In this document: piece after piece, positions 9,320 through 18,681 of the stretch
Layout of the letters: each line of letters starts with the position of its first letter
Numbering within the stretch: position 1 is the first letter of the stretch
NCBI RefSeq assembly: GCF_000970455.1
Contig: NZ_LAJG01000014.1
Span: forward strand, 806,001 to 870,000
Length of the DNA: 64,000 nucleotides
DNA from: Devosia soli
GTDB taxonomy: Bacteria > Pseudomonadota > Alphaproteobacteria > Rhizobiales > Devosiaceae
Direction: 5' to 3'
Position numbers and translations under genes: made by a program
The notes under the pieces: generated by a model
Seen by the model: the letters and a program-made list of their open reading frames with translations, nothing else
The model's database searches: none
What the model was told of the DNA's origin: nothing

Positions 9320-10156
9320 CTAGACTGTCTCGCGCGGCTTGAGCGGCTCGCCCCATTTCTTATTGAGGTCAGGCCATGGGATCGAATCCACGAGCAGGCG
9401 CGTGTAGCTATGTTGCGGGTTGCGGATGACGCTCTCGACATCGCCTTTTTCCACCACATCGCCCTTGTAGAGCACGACGATATCGTCGGCGACGTGGTAG
9501 GCCGTGGTCAGGTCATGGGTGATGTAGATGATCGATACGCCATGATCGCGATGGAGATTGCGCAGCGATTCCAGGATATTGGCACGGAGCGAGGCATCGA
9601 CCATCGAAACAGGCTCGTCCGCAATCAAGAGGCGCGGCTTCAGCAACAGCGCCCGGGCGACATTGATGCGCTGGCGCTGTCCGCCTGAAAGTTGATGGGG
9701 GAAGCGGCCGAGCACGTCCTCGGGACGCAACCCCACCGCCGTCAGCGCCTCTTCCATTCGTCTGACACCGTCGGCGCGCGACTTGGCGAGCTTGAACTGG
9801 CGGATCGGCACGGTCAAAAGATGGTCGACGGTGTAGAAGGGATTGAAGACTGCAAACGGATCCTGGAACACCGCCTGCACCTCGCGGCGATAGGCCATTC
9901 GTTCCTTGCCGACGAGGCCGGCAATGTTCTTGCCCCGGTAGAGGATCTCGCCTGTCGTCGCGGTAATGAAACCCAGCAGCAGCATGGCGAGCGTCGTTTT
10001 GCCTGAGCCGGACTCCCCGGCCACCGTCAGAATGGTGGGCTCATCTTCCTTGAGCGTCAGGGAAAACTGCTTGAGCGCAACTGTTGCCTTCGAGCTGAGC
10101 AGCCCACGCTGGTAGACCTTCGAGACCTTGCGGATTTCGAGCAGGTTTTCACTCAT
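9320..10156 (-). CDS. Oligopeptide/dipeptide-type ABC transporter ATP-binding protein (DppF-like)
   Basis: 278 aa ATPase. Walker A GESGSGKTT lies at residues 47-55, the signature LSGGQRQR in the middle, Walker B LLIADEPVSMVD and the switch His in YITHDL. ATG 10156 is used because it overlaps the end of the other ATPase gene by 8 bases and starts directly with the ABC domain (MSENLLEIRKV); an upstream extension would encode an unrelated arginine-rich tail. With 10149-11186 it forms the heterodimeric ATPase pair usual for Dpp/Opp systems, which in alphaproteobacteria often carry oligosaccharides rather than peptides. Confidence 0.88.
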   Translation of the reverse strand: MSENLLEIRKVSKVYQRGLLSSKATVALKQFSLTLKEDEPTILTVAGESGSGKTTLAMLLLGFITATTGEILYRGKNIAGLVGKERMAYRREVQAVFQDPFAVFNPFYTVDHLLTVPIRQFKLAKSRADGVRRMEEALTAVGLRPEDVLGRFPHQLSGGQRQRINVARALLLKPRLLIADEPVSMVDASLRANILESLRNLHRDHGVSIIYITHDLTTAYHVADDIVVLYKGDVVEKGDVESVIRNPQHSYTRLLVDSIPWPDLNKKWGEPLKPRETV

Positions 10157-11186
10157 GGCGATGACCGTCCTCGTTATAGAGATGACAGGCGACCATGCGG
10201 CCACCAGGCAAGGTGACCGGCTCCGGCCGCACGGAACGCTGCAGTCCTTCGTGCCCATGCGGGCAGCGCGGATGAAAGGCACAGCCGCTCGGCAGGCGTA
10301 GCAGCGAGGGCGCAAGGCCCGGAATTCCGCGGAAGACGCCCTTGGTATCGAGATTGGGCAGCGAAGAAATCAGCGCCTGCGAATAGGGATGTTTGGGATC
10401 GGTGAACATCTCCCGCACGCTCGACATTTCGACAAGCCGCCCGGCATACATGACGGCCACCTGATCAACCGCCTGCGCCATCAGCCCCATATCGTGGCCA
10501 ATGAGGATAACGGCGGCGTTGATCTCGGCCTGTACGCGGTTGATGGTCTCCATCACCTGCCGCTGCGTCACCACATCGAGCGCGCTCGTCGGTTCGTCGG
10601 CGATGATGACGCTGGGACGGAGGAGTATGCCGATAGCGATGCAGACGCGCTGCTTCATGCCGCCAGACAATTCATGAGCATACATGCGGAAGACGCCGGG
10701 ATCGAGGTCCACCGACCGCAAGGCGGCGGTGCAGCGATCCTCGATCGCTGAGCCTCGCTCGCCCCGGACGTGCGATTTGACCGCATCCATCATTTGCGCA
10801 CCGATCCGCATGACCGGATTGAGCGAGTTCATCGCGCCTTGCGGGATATAGGCGATCTTGTCGAGCCGGGCGGCGCGCATGCCTTCGTCGTTGAGGCTCA
10901 TGAGGTCGGTATCGCCGACAATGACCTCTCCGCCTTCGATGCGGCCAGGGGGCTTGATCATGCGCATCATAGCGAGGGCCAGGGTGCTCTTGCCCGATCC
11001 GGACTCGCCCACCATGCCGAGTTTTTGTCCCGCCTTCAGGCTGAAGCTGACGGAGTCGAGAGCCTTGGCGCGGCCGAGATCGGTGTAATAGGTGACCTCA
11101 AGATTGTTGACGCGCAGCACGGGTTGGCTGGCGGACATTGCGGCGGGTTTGGCGCTCGCTGCGGAATTCATGACCAGAGAAACCAT
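10149..11186 (-). CDS. Oligopeptide/dipeptide-type ABC transporter ATP-binding protein (DppD-like)
   Basis: 345 aa ATPase of the same importer. Walker A GESGSGKST is near residues 60-68, the signature is LSGGMKQR, and Walker B is VIIADEPTSALD. The C-terminus carries the Dpp/Opp extension with the cysteine-containing CAFHPRCPHGHEGLQ segment, a motif found in DppD/OppD proteins. The chosen start, ATG 11186, lies 4 bases after the upstream permease stop. ATGs at 11171 and 11138 are also possible, since the first 20 residues are low-complexity. Confidence 0.88.
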   Translation of the reverse strand: MVSLVMNSAASAKPAAMSASQPVLRVNNLEVTYYTDLGRAKALDSVSFSLKAGQKLGMVGESGSGKSTLALAMMRMIKPPGRIEGGEVIVGDTDLMSLNDEGMRAARLDKIAYIPQGAMNSLNPVMRIGAQMMDAVKSHVRGERGSAIEDRCTAALRSVDLDPGVFRMYAHELSGGMKQRVCIAIGILLRPSVIIADEPTSALDVVTQRQVMETINRVQAEINAAVILIGHDMGLMAQAVDQVAVMYAGRLVEMSSVREMFTDPKHPYSQALISSLPNLDTKGVFRGIPGLAPSLLRLPSGCAFHPRCPHGHEGLQRSVRPEPVTLPGGRMVACHLYNEDGHRHE

Positions 11187-11190
11187 GGGA

Positions 11191-12108
11191 CTATTCCGTT
11201 CTTCTGACGCGCGGATTGGCGAGCTCATCGAGACCCATATTCACCAGCGCCAGGGCGCCAAGGATCAGGATCATCGCGAAAGCGGGTTCAAGCGGCCACC
11301 ACCACCAGCCATTGAAGAAGGCGCCCTGGCTCTGTGCCGCCCAGATGATGTTGCCAAGGAGCGGCTCGCGCAGGGGGCCAAGGCCCAGGACGGCGAGATA
11401 GAATGACGCAAACACGGCACCGAACACCTGCCCCACAAAGGCCGCCGCGATAAACGGCAGGAGATTGGGCAGGATTTCTTTGAAGATGATGCCCAGGTCG
11501 GAGACGCCGGATAGCTTGGCGACGGCAACGAACTGGCGCTCCTTCATCGTGAGAACCTGGGCGCGGATGACGAGGGTCGGCCCCATCCAGGCCAGCATGG
11601 CGACGATCATGGCCATGGTGACGATGGTGACGTCGCGCTTATCCAGCGACCCGGCAACGACGACCTGGATGAGGAGGACAGGAATGGGTGTCAGGATCTG
11701 ACAGATGGTGCGGATCGTGCCGTCGACCCAGCCGCCGAAATAGGCTGCAAGAAAACCCAGAACCACACCGACAGCCGTGCCGATGCCGCCGGCTAGAAGC
11801 CCGATGAAGGCGGTCTGCCACATGCCGACAACCATTGCCGCAAGCAAGTCGCGGCCGAAGAAATCCGTGCCGAAGGGATATTTAAGGCTGGGGGGCTGCT
11901 TGAGTGCAGCCGAGAGAGGGTAAGCCTTTTTGGGGTCGATCACCAGAAGGCCGATTATGGTGAAAAGTGCCAGCGCCAGAATGATGGCGATGCCGATGGC
12001 CAGGCCTTTATTGCGTCTCAGATAGCGCAGGGTCAGGGTCAAGCGCGAAGGCTGGACGATGGCCACGTTCGGCGCCACGGGATTGGTGGATGCTGAGGTC
12101 AGGGTCAT
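11191..12108 (-). CDS. ABC transporter permease (DppC-like)
   Basis: 305 aa inner-membrane permease. The N-terminal helix (LAIGIAIILALALFTIIGLLVID) is followed by a periplasmic stretch containing YPFGTDFFGRDLLA, the hallmark of DppC/OppC subunits, and five further helices. The transporter-ATPase contact loop is the segment around FVAVAKLSGVSDLGIIFKEILPN. It lies 9 bases after the DppB-like gene and 4 bases before the first ATPase gene, in a five-gene transporter operon. Confidence 0.87.
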   Translation of the reverse strand: MTLTSASTNPVAPNVAIVQPSRLTLTLRYLRRNKGLAIGIAIILALALFTIIGLLVIDPKKAYPLSAALKQPPSLKYPFGTDFFGRDLLAAMVVGMWQTAFIGLLAGGIGTAVGVVLGFLAAYFGGWVDGTIRTICQILTPIPVLLIQVVVAGSLDKRDVTIVTMAMIVAMLAWMGPTLVIRAQVLTMKERQFVAVAKLSGVSDLGIIFKEILPNLLPFIAAAFVGQVFGAVFASFYLAVLGLGPLREPLLGNIIWAAQSQGAFFNGWWWWPLEPAFAMILILGALALVNMGLDELANPRVRRTE

Positions 12109-12117
12109 GGCTCGCTC

Positions 12118-13116
12118 CTAATTCGCCCGGATCCGCGGATCGAGCAGCGGATATACGAACTCGAGCAGCGTCATCAAAAGGGCGATGGCGATGGTGATGA
12201 AAAGAACGATGCCGTAGATGACCGGGAAATCATTGGCGCGAATGGCAAGATTGAGCGCCGTGCCGATGCCTGGCAGGCCGAAAAGTCCCTCAACAACAAC
12301 GGCTGAGGTCACGACCGTGCCGAGCGCCAAAGCAAGGCCGGTCACCTGCGGCAGCAGGGCATTGCGAAGGTAATAGTCGCGGAAAATACGGCGGCCGGTG
12401 AGGCCCTTGTGTTCGGCGAAGTTGACATAGTCCTCGCCCTGGATGGTGATCCCCATGCCGCGCATGGACAGAACCCAGCCGCCCACCGACCCAAGGATCA
12501 GCGACAGCGCCGGCAGGATCTGGTGCTCCATCAGATCGATGAAGAAGGACCACGACCAGGTGGGCACGATGCCGACCGAATAGGCGCCGCCGAGCGGCAG
12601 CCATTTGAGGCGGAAGCCGATAAAAAACAGCAGCAGAATGCCCATGATGACGGGCGGCACGCCCGTGAGCAGGATGAACGGCGTTGCCGTGGAGCGCAGC
12701 CAGCCCGGTGCTTTCGGCCAAGCAGCGACAGCGCCGAGGATAGTGCCGAGCACGAAGCTGATGACAGTGGTGACGAGCAGCAGGCCAATGGTCCAGGGCA
12801 AGGACTGCGCAATGACGTCGGTGACGGTCATTGGATAGCGGCTCAGCGAATATCCGAAATCCATCCGCAGGATGTTGCCGAGGTATTGCCAGTATTGCTC
12901 GAGCAGGGGCTTGTCGAGGCCGAATTGCTGCTGCATCGAGGCGATGAGCTTTTCGACATCGGCAGGCGAAAAGCCGCCTGTTCGGGCCAATTCACCGAAG
13001 CGTTCGCGAATGGCGTTGCGCGGCGAAAGGCGCGGAATGAAGAAGACGATTGTGGACGCAGCCCACACGACCAGGACGAAAAACAAGAGCCGCCTGGCGA
13101 CGATCCGTATATTCAC
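12118..13116 (-). CDS. ABC transporter permease (DppB-like)
   Basis: 332 aa inner-membrane permease. It starts with the typical DppB opening, a short basic tail and one helix (RRLLFFVLVVWAASTIVFFIP), then a periplasmic domain with QFGLDKPLLEQYWQYLGNILRMDFGYSLS, then five helices. The contact loop includes YVNFAEHKGLTGRRIFRDYYLRNALLP. I favour GTG 13116 over ATG 13167: an earlier start would place the first 17 codons inside a strong hairpin, and GTG 13116 gives the family N-terminus directly. Confidence 0.85.
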   Translation of the reverse strand: MNIRIVARRLLFFVLVVWAASTIVFFIPRLSPRNAIRERFGELARTGGFSPADVEKLIASMQQQFGLDKPLLEQYWQYLGNILRMDFGYSLSRYPMTVTDVIAQSLPWTIGLLLVTTVISFVLGTILGAVAAWPKAPGWLRSTATPFILLTGVPPVIMGILLLFFIGFRLKWLPLGGAYSVGIVPTWSWSFFIDLMEHQILPALSLILGSVGGWVLSMRGMGITIQGEDYVNFAEHKGLTGRRIFRDYYLRNALLPQVTGLALALGTVVTSAVVVEGLFGLPGIGTALNLAIRANDFPVIYGIVLFITIAIALLMTLLEFVYPLLDPRIRAN

Positions 13117-13144
13117 TGGACTATTCCCGATGCACTGGATGGGT

Positions 13145-13170
13145 GGGATGCGCACCAGAGCGCGCATCCC
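13145..13170 (-). terminator. Intercistronic hairpin after the binding-protein gene
   Basis: Nine perfect base pairs (GGGATGCGC with GCGCATCCC) around an 8-nt loop, 15 bases downstream of the family-5 binding-protein stop and before the DppB-like gene. No U-run follows. Its position suggests transcript-end stabilisation or partial termination that favours the binding protein. Confidence 0.6.
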
Positions 13171-13185
13171 GTAGGGATCGGACGA

Positions 13186-14970
13186 TCAGTTGCCCGAGGC
13201 CTTGAGGCCGGTGATCACCAGCATGCCTGTGTGAGCCCAGAAGGCGCCGTTCGTGCCCATGCCCACATTGGTGGCGCTCGGCCAGTTGGTCCAATAGTGG
13301 TTGTTATAGGGAATACGATGGAGCCACTGGATCACCGGTACGTCGATGACATCGCGCCAGTAGATGCCGAGCGCCTTGGCAGCACCCGAGATGAACTTGG
13401 GATCGTCCGAACCAAGCGGGGCGATCTCATCGAGAATGGCGTCGAATTCCGGATTTTTGTAGCGCGAGAACCGATTGTTGCCGGCCGATGAGCCGATCGC
13501 TTCCGAATAGCGGCCATGGAAGAGATTGAGCGCTTCGAACGGGTCGAAGAGGCTGGCGCCGTGGCCGAAGAGATAGAGCCCTGCCTTGCCATCGACCATG
13601 TTCTGATAGGCGTCGGTGCCGAAATTGACGTTGGAGTCAAAACCAGCCTGGCGCAGCATTTCGGAGAGCACCGGAGCGATGTCGCCATGGATGCTTTCGA
13701 AGGCCTGGATAGTGGCGTCGAGCGTTTTGCCGTCTTTTTCCCAGAGCCCGTCACCATTCTTGGTGAAGCCGGCTTCTTCCATGAGTTTGGCGCTTTCGTC
13801 CAGATCATAGGCGCCCGGATTGTACTTTTCCTGCTCGGCCTTGACCTCAGGACTATCAGCAAAGGTCTGGAGATTGGGATAGAGCGGAAAGGGGTAGATC
13901 GTGGCGATCTCGGCGCCTTCATAAAGCACTTCGTTGATCAGGTCGCGATTGACGGCAAGGCTGATCGCCTTGCGGACGCGAACGTCGCTATAGGGCTCGA
14001 GCTGGTCGTTCATCCAGAGCGAGTTCGGCCACCAATCGAGATAACCGTAAGGCGACTCCGTGCCGGTCCAAGATTGAATGTCCGGATTTTGCTGCAGGAT
14101 ATTGCCGATGATCTGGGCACGCATGTCGACCGAGGAGTCGAACTCGTTGTTCACGAGACGCTGCGCGACCGTATCGATCGGCTGGTTGAGAATATTGACG
14201 ACGATGACGCGCTTGACCGCCGGCTTCTCGACGCGACCAGCCTCGACGGCCCACCAATCGTCTCGGAGATCGAGAATCTTCTGATTGGCGTTCCAAGCGA
14301 CGATGTCATAGGGGCCCGAATGCGGCATTTCAGCCAGGCCCGGGGCCTTGGTCGGGTCTTCCTGCTTTTCAAGCCAGTGCTTTGGCACGATCGGGATACC
14401 GGTATCGAACTTTTCGGTCAGAACTTCGAACTTGAAGCGCGGCGCCGGCTGCTTGAACGTCACCTCGACGGTGTGCTCGTCCTTGGCCGAAATGGTGTCG
14501 ACGAGATCGGCGAACTGGGCGTGGTAGGGCAGCGTTTCATACTGCTTCTGCCCTTCGAACGTATAGACGACGTCCTCGGCCGTGACCGGCTCCCCGTCGG
14601 ACCATTTGGCCATCGGGTTGAGCTTGATCTCGAGCGCGGTGAAATCGTCCTTGGTATATTCCATGCTGTCGGCCAGCCACGGAATGAACTCGTTTTTATA
14701 AATGCCGAAATACATCAGCGGCTCGAACAGCAGGTTGTTGCCTTCCTGATGCGTATAGCCGGGCAGAACCCACGGATTGGTCGTGCCAATCGACGAAGAC
14801 GCCGAAACGCCCCAGGCCAGGTTCAGCGTTTCGTTACGCGCTACCTCCGGCAGCGACTGCGGCACGATTTCGGTTGGCGGCGGCGCACCGGTCTGGCCCA
14901 GCGCCGTCACCGGCAGCGTGATCAGCCCTAGGGCCAGCACCGCTGCGGTAACTGTTTGGAACTTGAACAT
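13186..14970 (-). CDS. ABC transporter substrate-binding protein, family 5
   Basis: 594 aa periplasmic binding protein of the Dpp/Opp class. The signal peptide spans about residues 1-25 (VLALGLITLPVTALG, then QT). The sequence WSDGEPVTAEDVVYTFE near residue 125 is the characteristic family-5 motif, and VRKAISLAVNRDLINEVLYEGAE is the second conserved block of these proteins. Although the class name suggests peptides, the operon around it is devoted to sugar acids, so an oligo-uronide or glycoside ligand is more likely. It is the first gene of its transcription unit and has a 337-base upstream gap. Confidence 0.87.
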   Translation of the reverse strand: MFKFQTVTAAVLALGLITLPVTALGQTGAPPPTEIVPQSLPEVARNETLNLAWGVSASSSIGTTNPWVLPGYTHQEGNNLLFEPLMYFGIYKNEFIPWLADSMEYTKDDFTALEIKLNPMAKWSDGEPVTAEDVVYTFEGQKQYETLPYHAQFADLVDTISAKDEHTVEVTFKQPAPRFKFEVLTEKFDTGIPIVPKHWLEKQEDPTKAPGLAEMPHSGPYDIVAWNANQKILDLRDDWWAVEAGRVEKPAVKRVIVVNILNQPIDTVAQRLVNNEFDSSVDMRAQIIGNILQQNPDIQSWTGTESPYGYLDWWPNSLWMNDQLEPYSDVRVRKAISLAVNRDLINEVLYEGAEIATIYPFPLYPNLQTFADSPEVKAEQEKYNPGAYDLDESAKLMEEAGFTKNGDGLWEKDGKTLDATIQAFESIHGDIAPVLSEMLRQAGFDSNVNFGTDAYQNMVDGKAGLYLFGHGASLFDPFEALNLFHGRYSEAIGSSAGNNRFSRYKNPEFDAILDEIAPLGSDDPKFISGAAKALGIYWRDVIDVPVIQWLHRIPYNNHYWTNWPSATNVGMGTNGAFWAHTGMLVITGLKASGN

Positions 14971-15054
14971 TAGTCAGCTCTCTCCCTTGATGCGCGGACG
15001 AGCCGACAGCCTTGTCTCGTGACAAAGCCCCTCGCGGCCGATCCGCCTCCTCTC

Positions 15055-15069
15055 ACCGGCTAAGCCGGT
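15055..15069. promoter_or_regulatory. Inverted repeat, candidate operator or leader hairpin
   Basis: ACCGGCT and AGCCGGT flank a single A, a 7-1-7 perfect inverted repeat upstream of the family-5 binding-protein gene. It could be a repressor site or an mRNA leader hairpin. No regulator gene lies next to it. Confidence 0.35.
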
Positions 15070-15252
15070 ATCGCTTTTGGTGAAGCTTGATCCGCGATCT
15101 CCTCAAACCGCAGTCATCAAGCCTATATTCACCAGGCGGTCGGCTCGATCTTTTGCCGAATACAACCACCTTCGAAATCGATACTGCGCCAACACCAAAT
15201 CGTTTGCAACACTATATATTTTGTCTTATTTGAAGACGCACAAATATTTATT

Positions 15253-15276
15253 CCGTCACTGTTATCGAAGTGACGG
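15253..15276 (-). terminator. Stem-loop downstream of the mutarotase-like gene
   Basis: CCGTCACT and AGTGACGG form an 8-bp perfect stem with an 8-nt loop, 32 bases after the mutarotase-like stop on the minus strand. It is followed by AATAAATATTTG rather than a U-run. A terminator or processing stem is likelier than an operator, but both are open. Confidence 0.35.
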
Positions 15277-15307
15277 TCGGCTCGCGTATTGATTATTGTA
15301 TTAGTGA

Positions 15308-16288
15308 TCAGTCCTTTACAGAGAATGCCGACACCCTATGCCTTATATGCACAGGGACGCCGGCATTGAGCGCGACGGCCGTAGGCACGCCGCGGCGATT
15401 GATGGGATTGGGTTGGGTGGAAACGGCGGTATTGAGGTCGAAAGCCGACGCAATCGGTTCGACGCCGACGCCGCGATATTGGCCATGCCAGGGGGCACCG
15501 TCGATGCCGCAATCCGTGTACCAGATCTGCAGCGAAGGCAGGATGGCGCGATCCCAGTCGAGCTCTATACCCATGGCCTGATCGAGAAAAATCGCACGCA
15601 AGGGTCCGGTCATGCCACAAAGCTGGACACTGAAATTGGCCATCTCAAGCGGCAGGTGCGACAGGTCCACGGAACTATCTGATGACGGGACGCTATCGAG
15701 GCCCGCAAACTCCTGACTTTCGCCGTCGCCGACGAGGCGCGGATGAACGAGACCAAACTCAAAATCAGCTTTGAGTTCCAACCGGCCTGGCGCTTCGGGG
15801 AGGCGCAAGATGGGATGAAGCCCAACCGAGATCGATCCCGATCGGCGCGGATAGATCGTCAGTTCCGACTCGAGAACCGGACTGCCCTCGTGCCCCGAAA
15901 CGGTGCGCTCCAGCCGCCGCACGAGGTGATTTTCGGGATAATCGAGCCCGAGCGTGATGCTGCTCTCGGTTTGCTCAACAATCGACCATTCCGCGTCGCC
16001 CGCCGGCCCATGGATAGGCACGGGCGGCGGTTCGGTCATGAGATCGGCCCAGGCGCGCGGGCCGATAGGCTCTGCCGGCCCTGCCCCGAACGGCACGCAG
16101 ACGAAATCCCCGCCTAGCTCGCGCAGGTGGCCGATGATATTCGGATCGTCCACCGTCCCCATCCAGGGCGCGCGGGCAAAGGGATGAAAGGCACCGGCGG
16201 GCAAGTCGAACCGGCAGTCCGCAAGCACCGCCGCGGTGCTGAGCACCACCGCTTCGCCATGACTCCAGCTCAGCCGGTATTCGGTCAC
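15308..16288 (-). CDS. Aldose 1-epimerase (galactose mutarotase-like) family protein
   Basis: 326 aa protein of the galactose-mutarotase-like beta-sandwich superfamily, whose members interconvert sugar anomers. Visible hallmarks are IHGPAGDAEW near residue 93, the histidine block VGLHPILRLP near 156, and the C-terminal GVGVEPIASAFD, which in the family holds the catalytic Glu. No signal peptide. It is the last gene of the sugar-acid enzyme operon, 10 bases after the enolase-superfamily dehydratase gene. It would speed opening or anomer exchange of the sugar substrate; the exact sugar is unknown. Confidence 0.75.
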   Translation of the reverse strand: MTEYRLSWSHGEAVVLSTAAVLADCRFDLPAGAFHPFARAPWMGTVDDPNIIGHLRELGGDFVCVPFGAGPAEPIGPRAWADLMTEPPPVPIHGPAGDAEWSIVEQTESSITLGLDYPENHLVRRLERTVSGHEGSPVLESELTIYPRRSGSISVGLHPILRLPEAPGRLELKADFEFGLVHPRLVGDGESQEFAGLDSVPSSDSSVDLSHLPLEMANFSVQLCGMTGPLRAIFLDQAMGIELDWDRAILPSLQIWYTDCGIDGAPWHGQYRGVGVEPIASAFDLNTAVSTQPNPINRRGVPTAVALNAGVPVHIRHRVSAFSVKD

Positions 16289-16298
16289 GCCCGGGCCC

Positions 16299-17456
16299 TC
16301 ACCAATTGGTCACCGAACCGTCGCGGCGGCGTAAGTGCGGCGCCTCCCAGAAGCGGAAGCTGTCATGGGTCAATTTGTCTTCATCGAGCTCCACGCCCAA
16401 GCCCGGTGTCTCCGGCACCCTATAGGTGACACCCTCGAGCATGGGCTGCCGGGTGAAAAGGCCGTAGCCTGGGTCGGTGCCATAGAGATCACCCGCTGCA
16501 ACGCGCGTCTCGAGCCAGGAAAAATTGGCGACAGCTGCCGAGAAGTGGATCGTGGCGGCGGTGCAAATCGGCCCCAGCGGATTGTGCGGCATCATGTCGA
16601 CGTAATGTGCTTCGCTCCAGCCGGCGACTTTCATCGCCTCGGTAAAGCCACCGACATTGCAGAGATCGAGCCGATTGAACTGGTGTATATCGCGCTCGAT
16701 ATAGGGCAGGAACTGCCACTTGCTGGCGAATTCCTCGCCGATAGCAAAGGGCACATCGGTCATGCGGCGCAGCGCCTCATAGGCTTCCGGCGTCTCGTCG
16801 CGGATCGGTTCTTCAAGGAAATCGAGCGTGCCCGACGGCATTTTCTGGCAAAAGCTTGCGGCCTCCGCGACGCTGAGGCGGTGGTGATAATCGATGCCTA
16901 TGACGACCTCGTCGCCCAGTTCCTCGCGCGCCTTGATCAAACACTTCGCGGTCTTGCCGATGGATTCGCGTGGTTCGAAAATACCCTGCCCGTCATCCCA
17001 GGCGCCGGGGAAGAAGCGAACGACATTCCAGCCATGAGCAATGAGCGCCTTGGCGCGCTCGATGGTTTCGGGACCATCTAGGCTCCCAGTCGACGGGAAG
17101 GTCGGGATGACATCGCGGTGCTTGCCGCCAAGGAGCTCATAGACCGGCACGCCGAGCGCCTTGCCCTTGATGTCGTGCAGCGCAATGTCGATGGCCGATT
17201 GCGCCGCGAGGAGGACGCGGCCTCCTTCGAAATACTGGCTGCGATAAAGCTCCTGCCAGATCGCGCCGATCCGCATGGGATCGCGGCCGATGAGAAACTC
17301 GCGAAAATGCTCGATGGCGCCGACAACCGCCTTTTCGCGGCCAGATAGACCGCTTTCGCCCCAGCCATAAATGCCCTCATCGGTCTCGATCTTGACGATG
17401 AGCTGGTTGCGATGTCCCACCCAGGCGGGAAACGGCTTGATTGCTGTGATCTTCAT
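16299..17456 (-). CDS. Enolase-superfamily sugar-acid dehydratase (galactonate dehydratase-like)
   Basis: 385 aa. Mandelate racemase/muconate lactonizing enzyme fold: an N-terminal capping domain (MKITAIKPFPAW to about residue 115) then a barrel. Barrel motifs include GIDYHHRLS, FLEEPIRDE and AIGEEFASKW (the metal-binding Asp, Glu, Glu set), and DMMPHNPLGPICTAA, the late-barrel His region, as in DgoD-type galactonate dehydratases. ATG 17456 is the true start: the longer frame upstream would lie entirely over the ManD-like gene. It sits 7 bases after that gene. Aldonate dehydration to a 2-keto-3-deoxy acid is the expected reaction; the exact epimer is not predictable. Confidence 0.82.
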   Translation of the reverse strand: MKITAIKPFPAWVGHRNQLIVKIETDEGIYGWGESGLSGREKAVVGAIEHFREFLIGRDPMRIGAIWQELYRSQYFEGGRVLLAAQSAIDIALHDIKGKALGVPVYELLGGKHRDVIPTFPSTGSLDGPETIERAKALIAHGWNVVRFFPGAWDDGQGIFEPRESIGKTAKCLIKAREELGDEVVIGIDYHHRLSVAEAASFCQKMPSGTLDFLEEPIRDETPEAYEALRRMTDVPFAIGEEFASKWQFLPYIERDIHQFNRLDLCNVGGFTEAMKVAGWSEAHYVDMMPHNPLGPICTAATIHFSAAVANFSWLETRVAAGDLYGTDPGYGLFTRQPMLEGVTYRVPETPGLGVELDEDKLTHDSFRFWEAPHLRRRDGSVTNW

Positions 17457-17463
17457 GGCCGGA

Positions 17464-18675
17464 TTACCAACTGGTGAGGGTGCCGTCTTCGAGACGGGCA
17501 ATGGGAAGATAGGCGGGTTGATAGGGGTGGCGCGCTGCCACGGCTTCGTCGATATCGACGCCATGACCGGGCACTTCGCCCGGCTGCAGGTAGCCGCGAT
17601 CATAAGTCCAGGCGCGCGGGAACATTTCGAGCGTGGCTTCGGTGTAGCCGGAGAATTCCTGGATGCCGAAATTGGGGATCGCCGTATCGACATGGATGTT
17701 GCACCCCATGGCGACGGGCGACACATCCATCGGCCCGTGGCAGGCCGAGCGGATGTGATAAATCGCAGCAAAGTCGAAAATTTTCTTGATGCCGGTCACG
17801 CCGCCGGCATGGACGGAGGTGACGCGTATATAGTCGATGAGCTGTTCTGTGATCAGCGTCGTCGTGTCGTAGATCGAGTTGAAGACTTCCCCCACCGCTA
17901 TCGGTTGGGTCGTGTGCTGGCGGAAAAGCCGGAAACCTTCCTGCAGTTCGGCCGGAATGGCGTCCTCAAGCCAGAAAAGGCGATAGGGCTCGAGATCCTT
18001 GCCTAATCGAGCAGCCTCAATGGGCGTCAGGCGGTGATGCACGTCGTGGAGGAGATGCACATCCCAGCCCACGGTATCGCGCAGCTTGGAAAAGAGCTTT
18101 GGCACCAGCGGCAAATATTTGTGGGTTGCCCAGACTTCTTCATTCGGCAACGGATGGATCATACCGCCGGCAGCCTGATCGGTTGAGGGACCGGTGCCAT
18201 AGATCGGTGGCAGGCCGGGAATGGCGACCTGGGCGCGGATGGCGTCTAGTCCCTGCTCTTTAAGGGCAAGAACGCCCTCGACGACCTCATTGATCTCCAT
18301 GCCGCTCGCATGCTTATAGACCATCACCTTGTCCCGCGAGCGACCGCCAAGCAGTTGATAAAGCGGCATATTTACCGCCTTGGCCTTGATGTCCCAGAGC
18401 GCCATGTCGATGCCGGAAATAGCGGCCATGGTGATGGGGCCACGGCGCCAATAGGCGCCCTTGTAAAGATACTGCCAGATATCCTCGCTGCGCATCGGAT
18501 CGCGGCCGATCAGGCAAGGCACGACATGATCTTCGAGATAGGCGACCACCGCCTTTTCACGGCCGTTTACGGTCGCATCGCCAATGCCATAAAGGCCCTG
18601 GTCGGTCATGATCTTGACCGTGACGAAGTTGCGGCCAGGAGACGCGACGATGATTTTTATCTCGGTGATCTTCAT
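17464..18675 (-). CDS. manD: D-mannonate dehydratase, enolase superfamily (ManD/RspA type)
   Basis: 403 aa, the usual ManD length. It matches the characterised ManD group over its whole length by recognisable blocks: an opening [19 protein letters not shown], then [79 protein letters not shown] and the end [15 protein letters not shown]. The Asp and His in the HDVHH block and the Glu residues in FWLED and GEVF are the metal ligands and acid/base residues in ManD. These enzymes convert D-mannonate (some also D-gluconate) to 2-keto-3-deoxygluconate. It is the third gene of a tight operon. Confidence 0.88.
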   Translation of the reverse strand: MKITEIKIIVASPGRNFVTVKIMTDQGLYGIGDATVNGREKAVVAYLEDHVVPCLIGRDPMRSEDIWQYLYKGAYWRRGPITMAAISGIDMALWDIKAKAVNMPLYQLLGGRSRDKVMVYKHASGMEINEVVEGVLALKEQGLDAIRAQVAIPGLPPIYGTGPSTDQAAGGMIHPLPNEEVWATHKYLPLVPKLFSKLRDTVGWDVHLLHDVHHRLTPIEAARLGKDLEPYRLFWLEDAIPAELQEGFRLFRQHTTQPIAVGEVFNSIYDTTTLITEQLIDYIRVTSVHAGGVTGIKKIFDFAAIYHIRSACHGPMDVSPVAMGCNIHVDTAIPNFGIQEFSGYTEATLEMFPRAWTYDRGYLQPGEVPGHGVDIDEAVAARHPYQPAYLPIARLEDGTLTSW

Positions 18676-18681
18676 GATTGC

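Larger units (their letters stand above)
14971..15307. other. Intergenic region with inverted repeats, promoter of the family-5 importer operon
   Basis: 337 bases without a credible gene, between the mutarotase-like gene and the importer operon, both minus strand. It is AT-rich at 15180-15300. Two inverted repeats stand out: ACCGGCT-A-AGCCGGT at 15055-15069 and CCGTCACT-N8-AGTGACGG at 15253-15276. The first is placed like an operator or leader structure 85 bases upstream of the binding-protein start. The second lies just after the mutarotase stop and may be its terminator stem, though no U-run is present. Confidence 0.5.

Noticed and set aside
13117-13167. Longer start (ATG 13167) for the DppB-like permease
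   Set aside because: It would put coding sequence through a 9-bp hairpin and add a non-family N-terminus; GTG 13116 gives the normal opening.
15077-15292. 71-codon plus-strand frame in the gap before the family-5 importer operon
   Set aside because: No ribosome site or recognisable motif, and it crosses the two inverted repeats of the promoter region.
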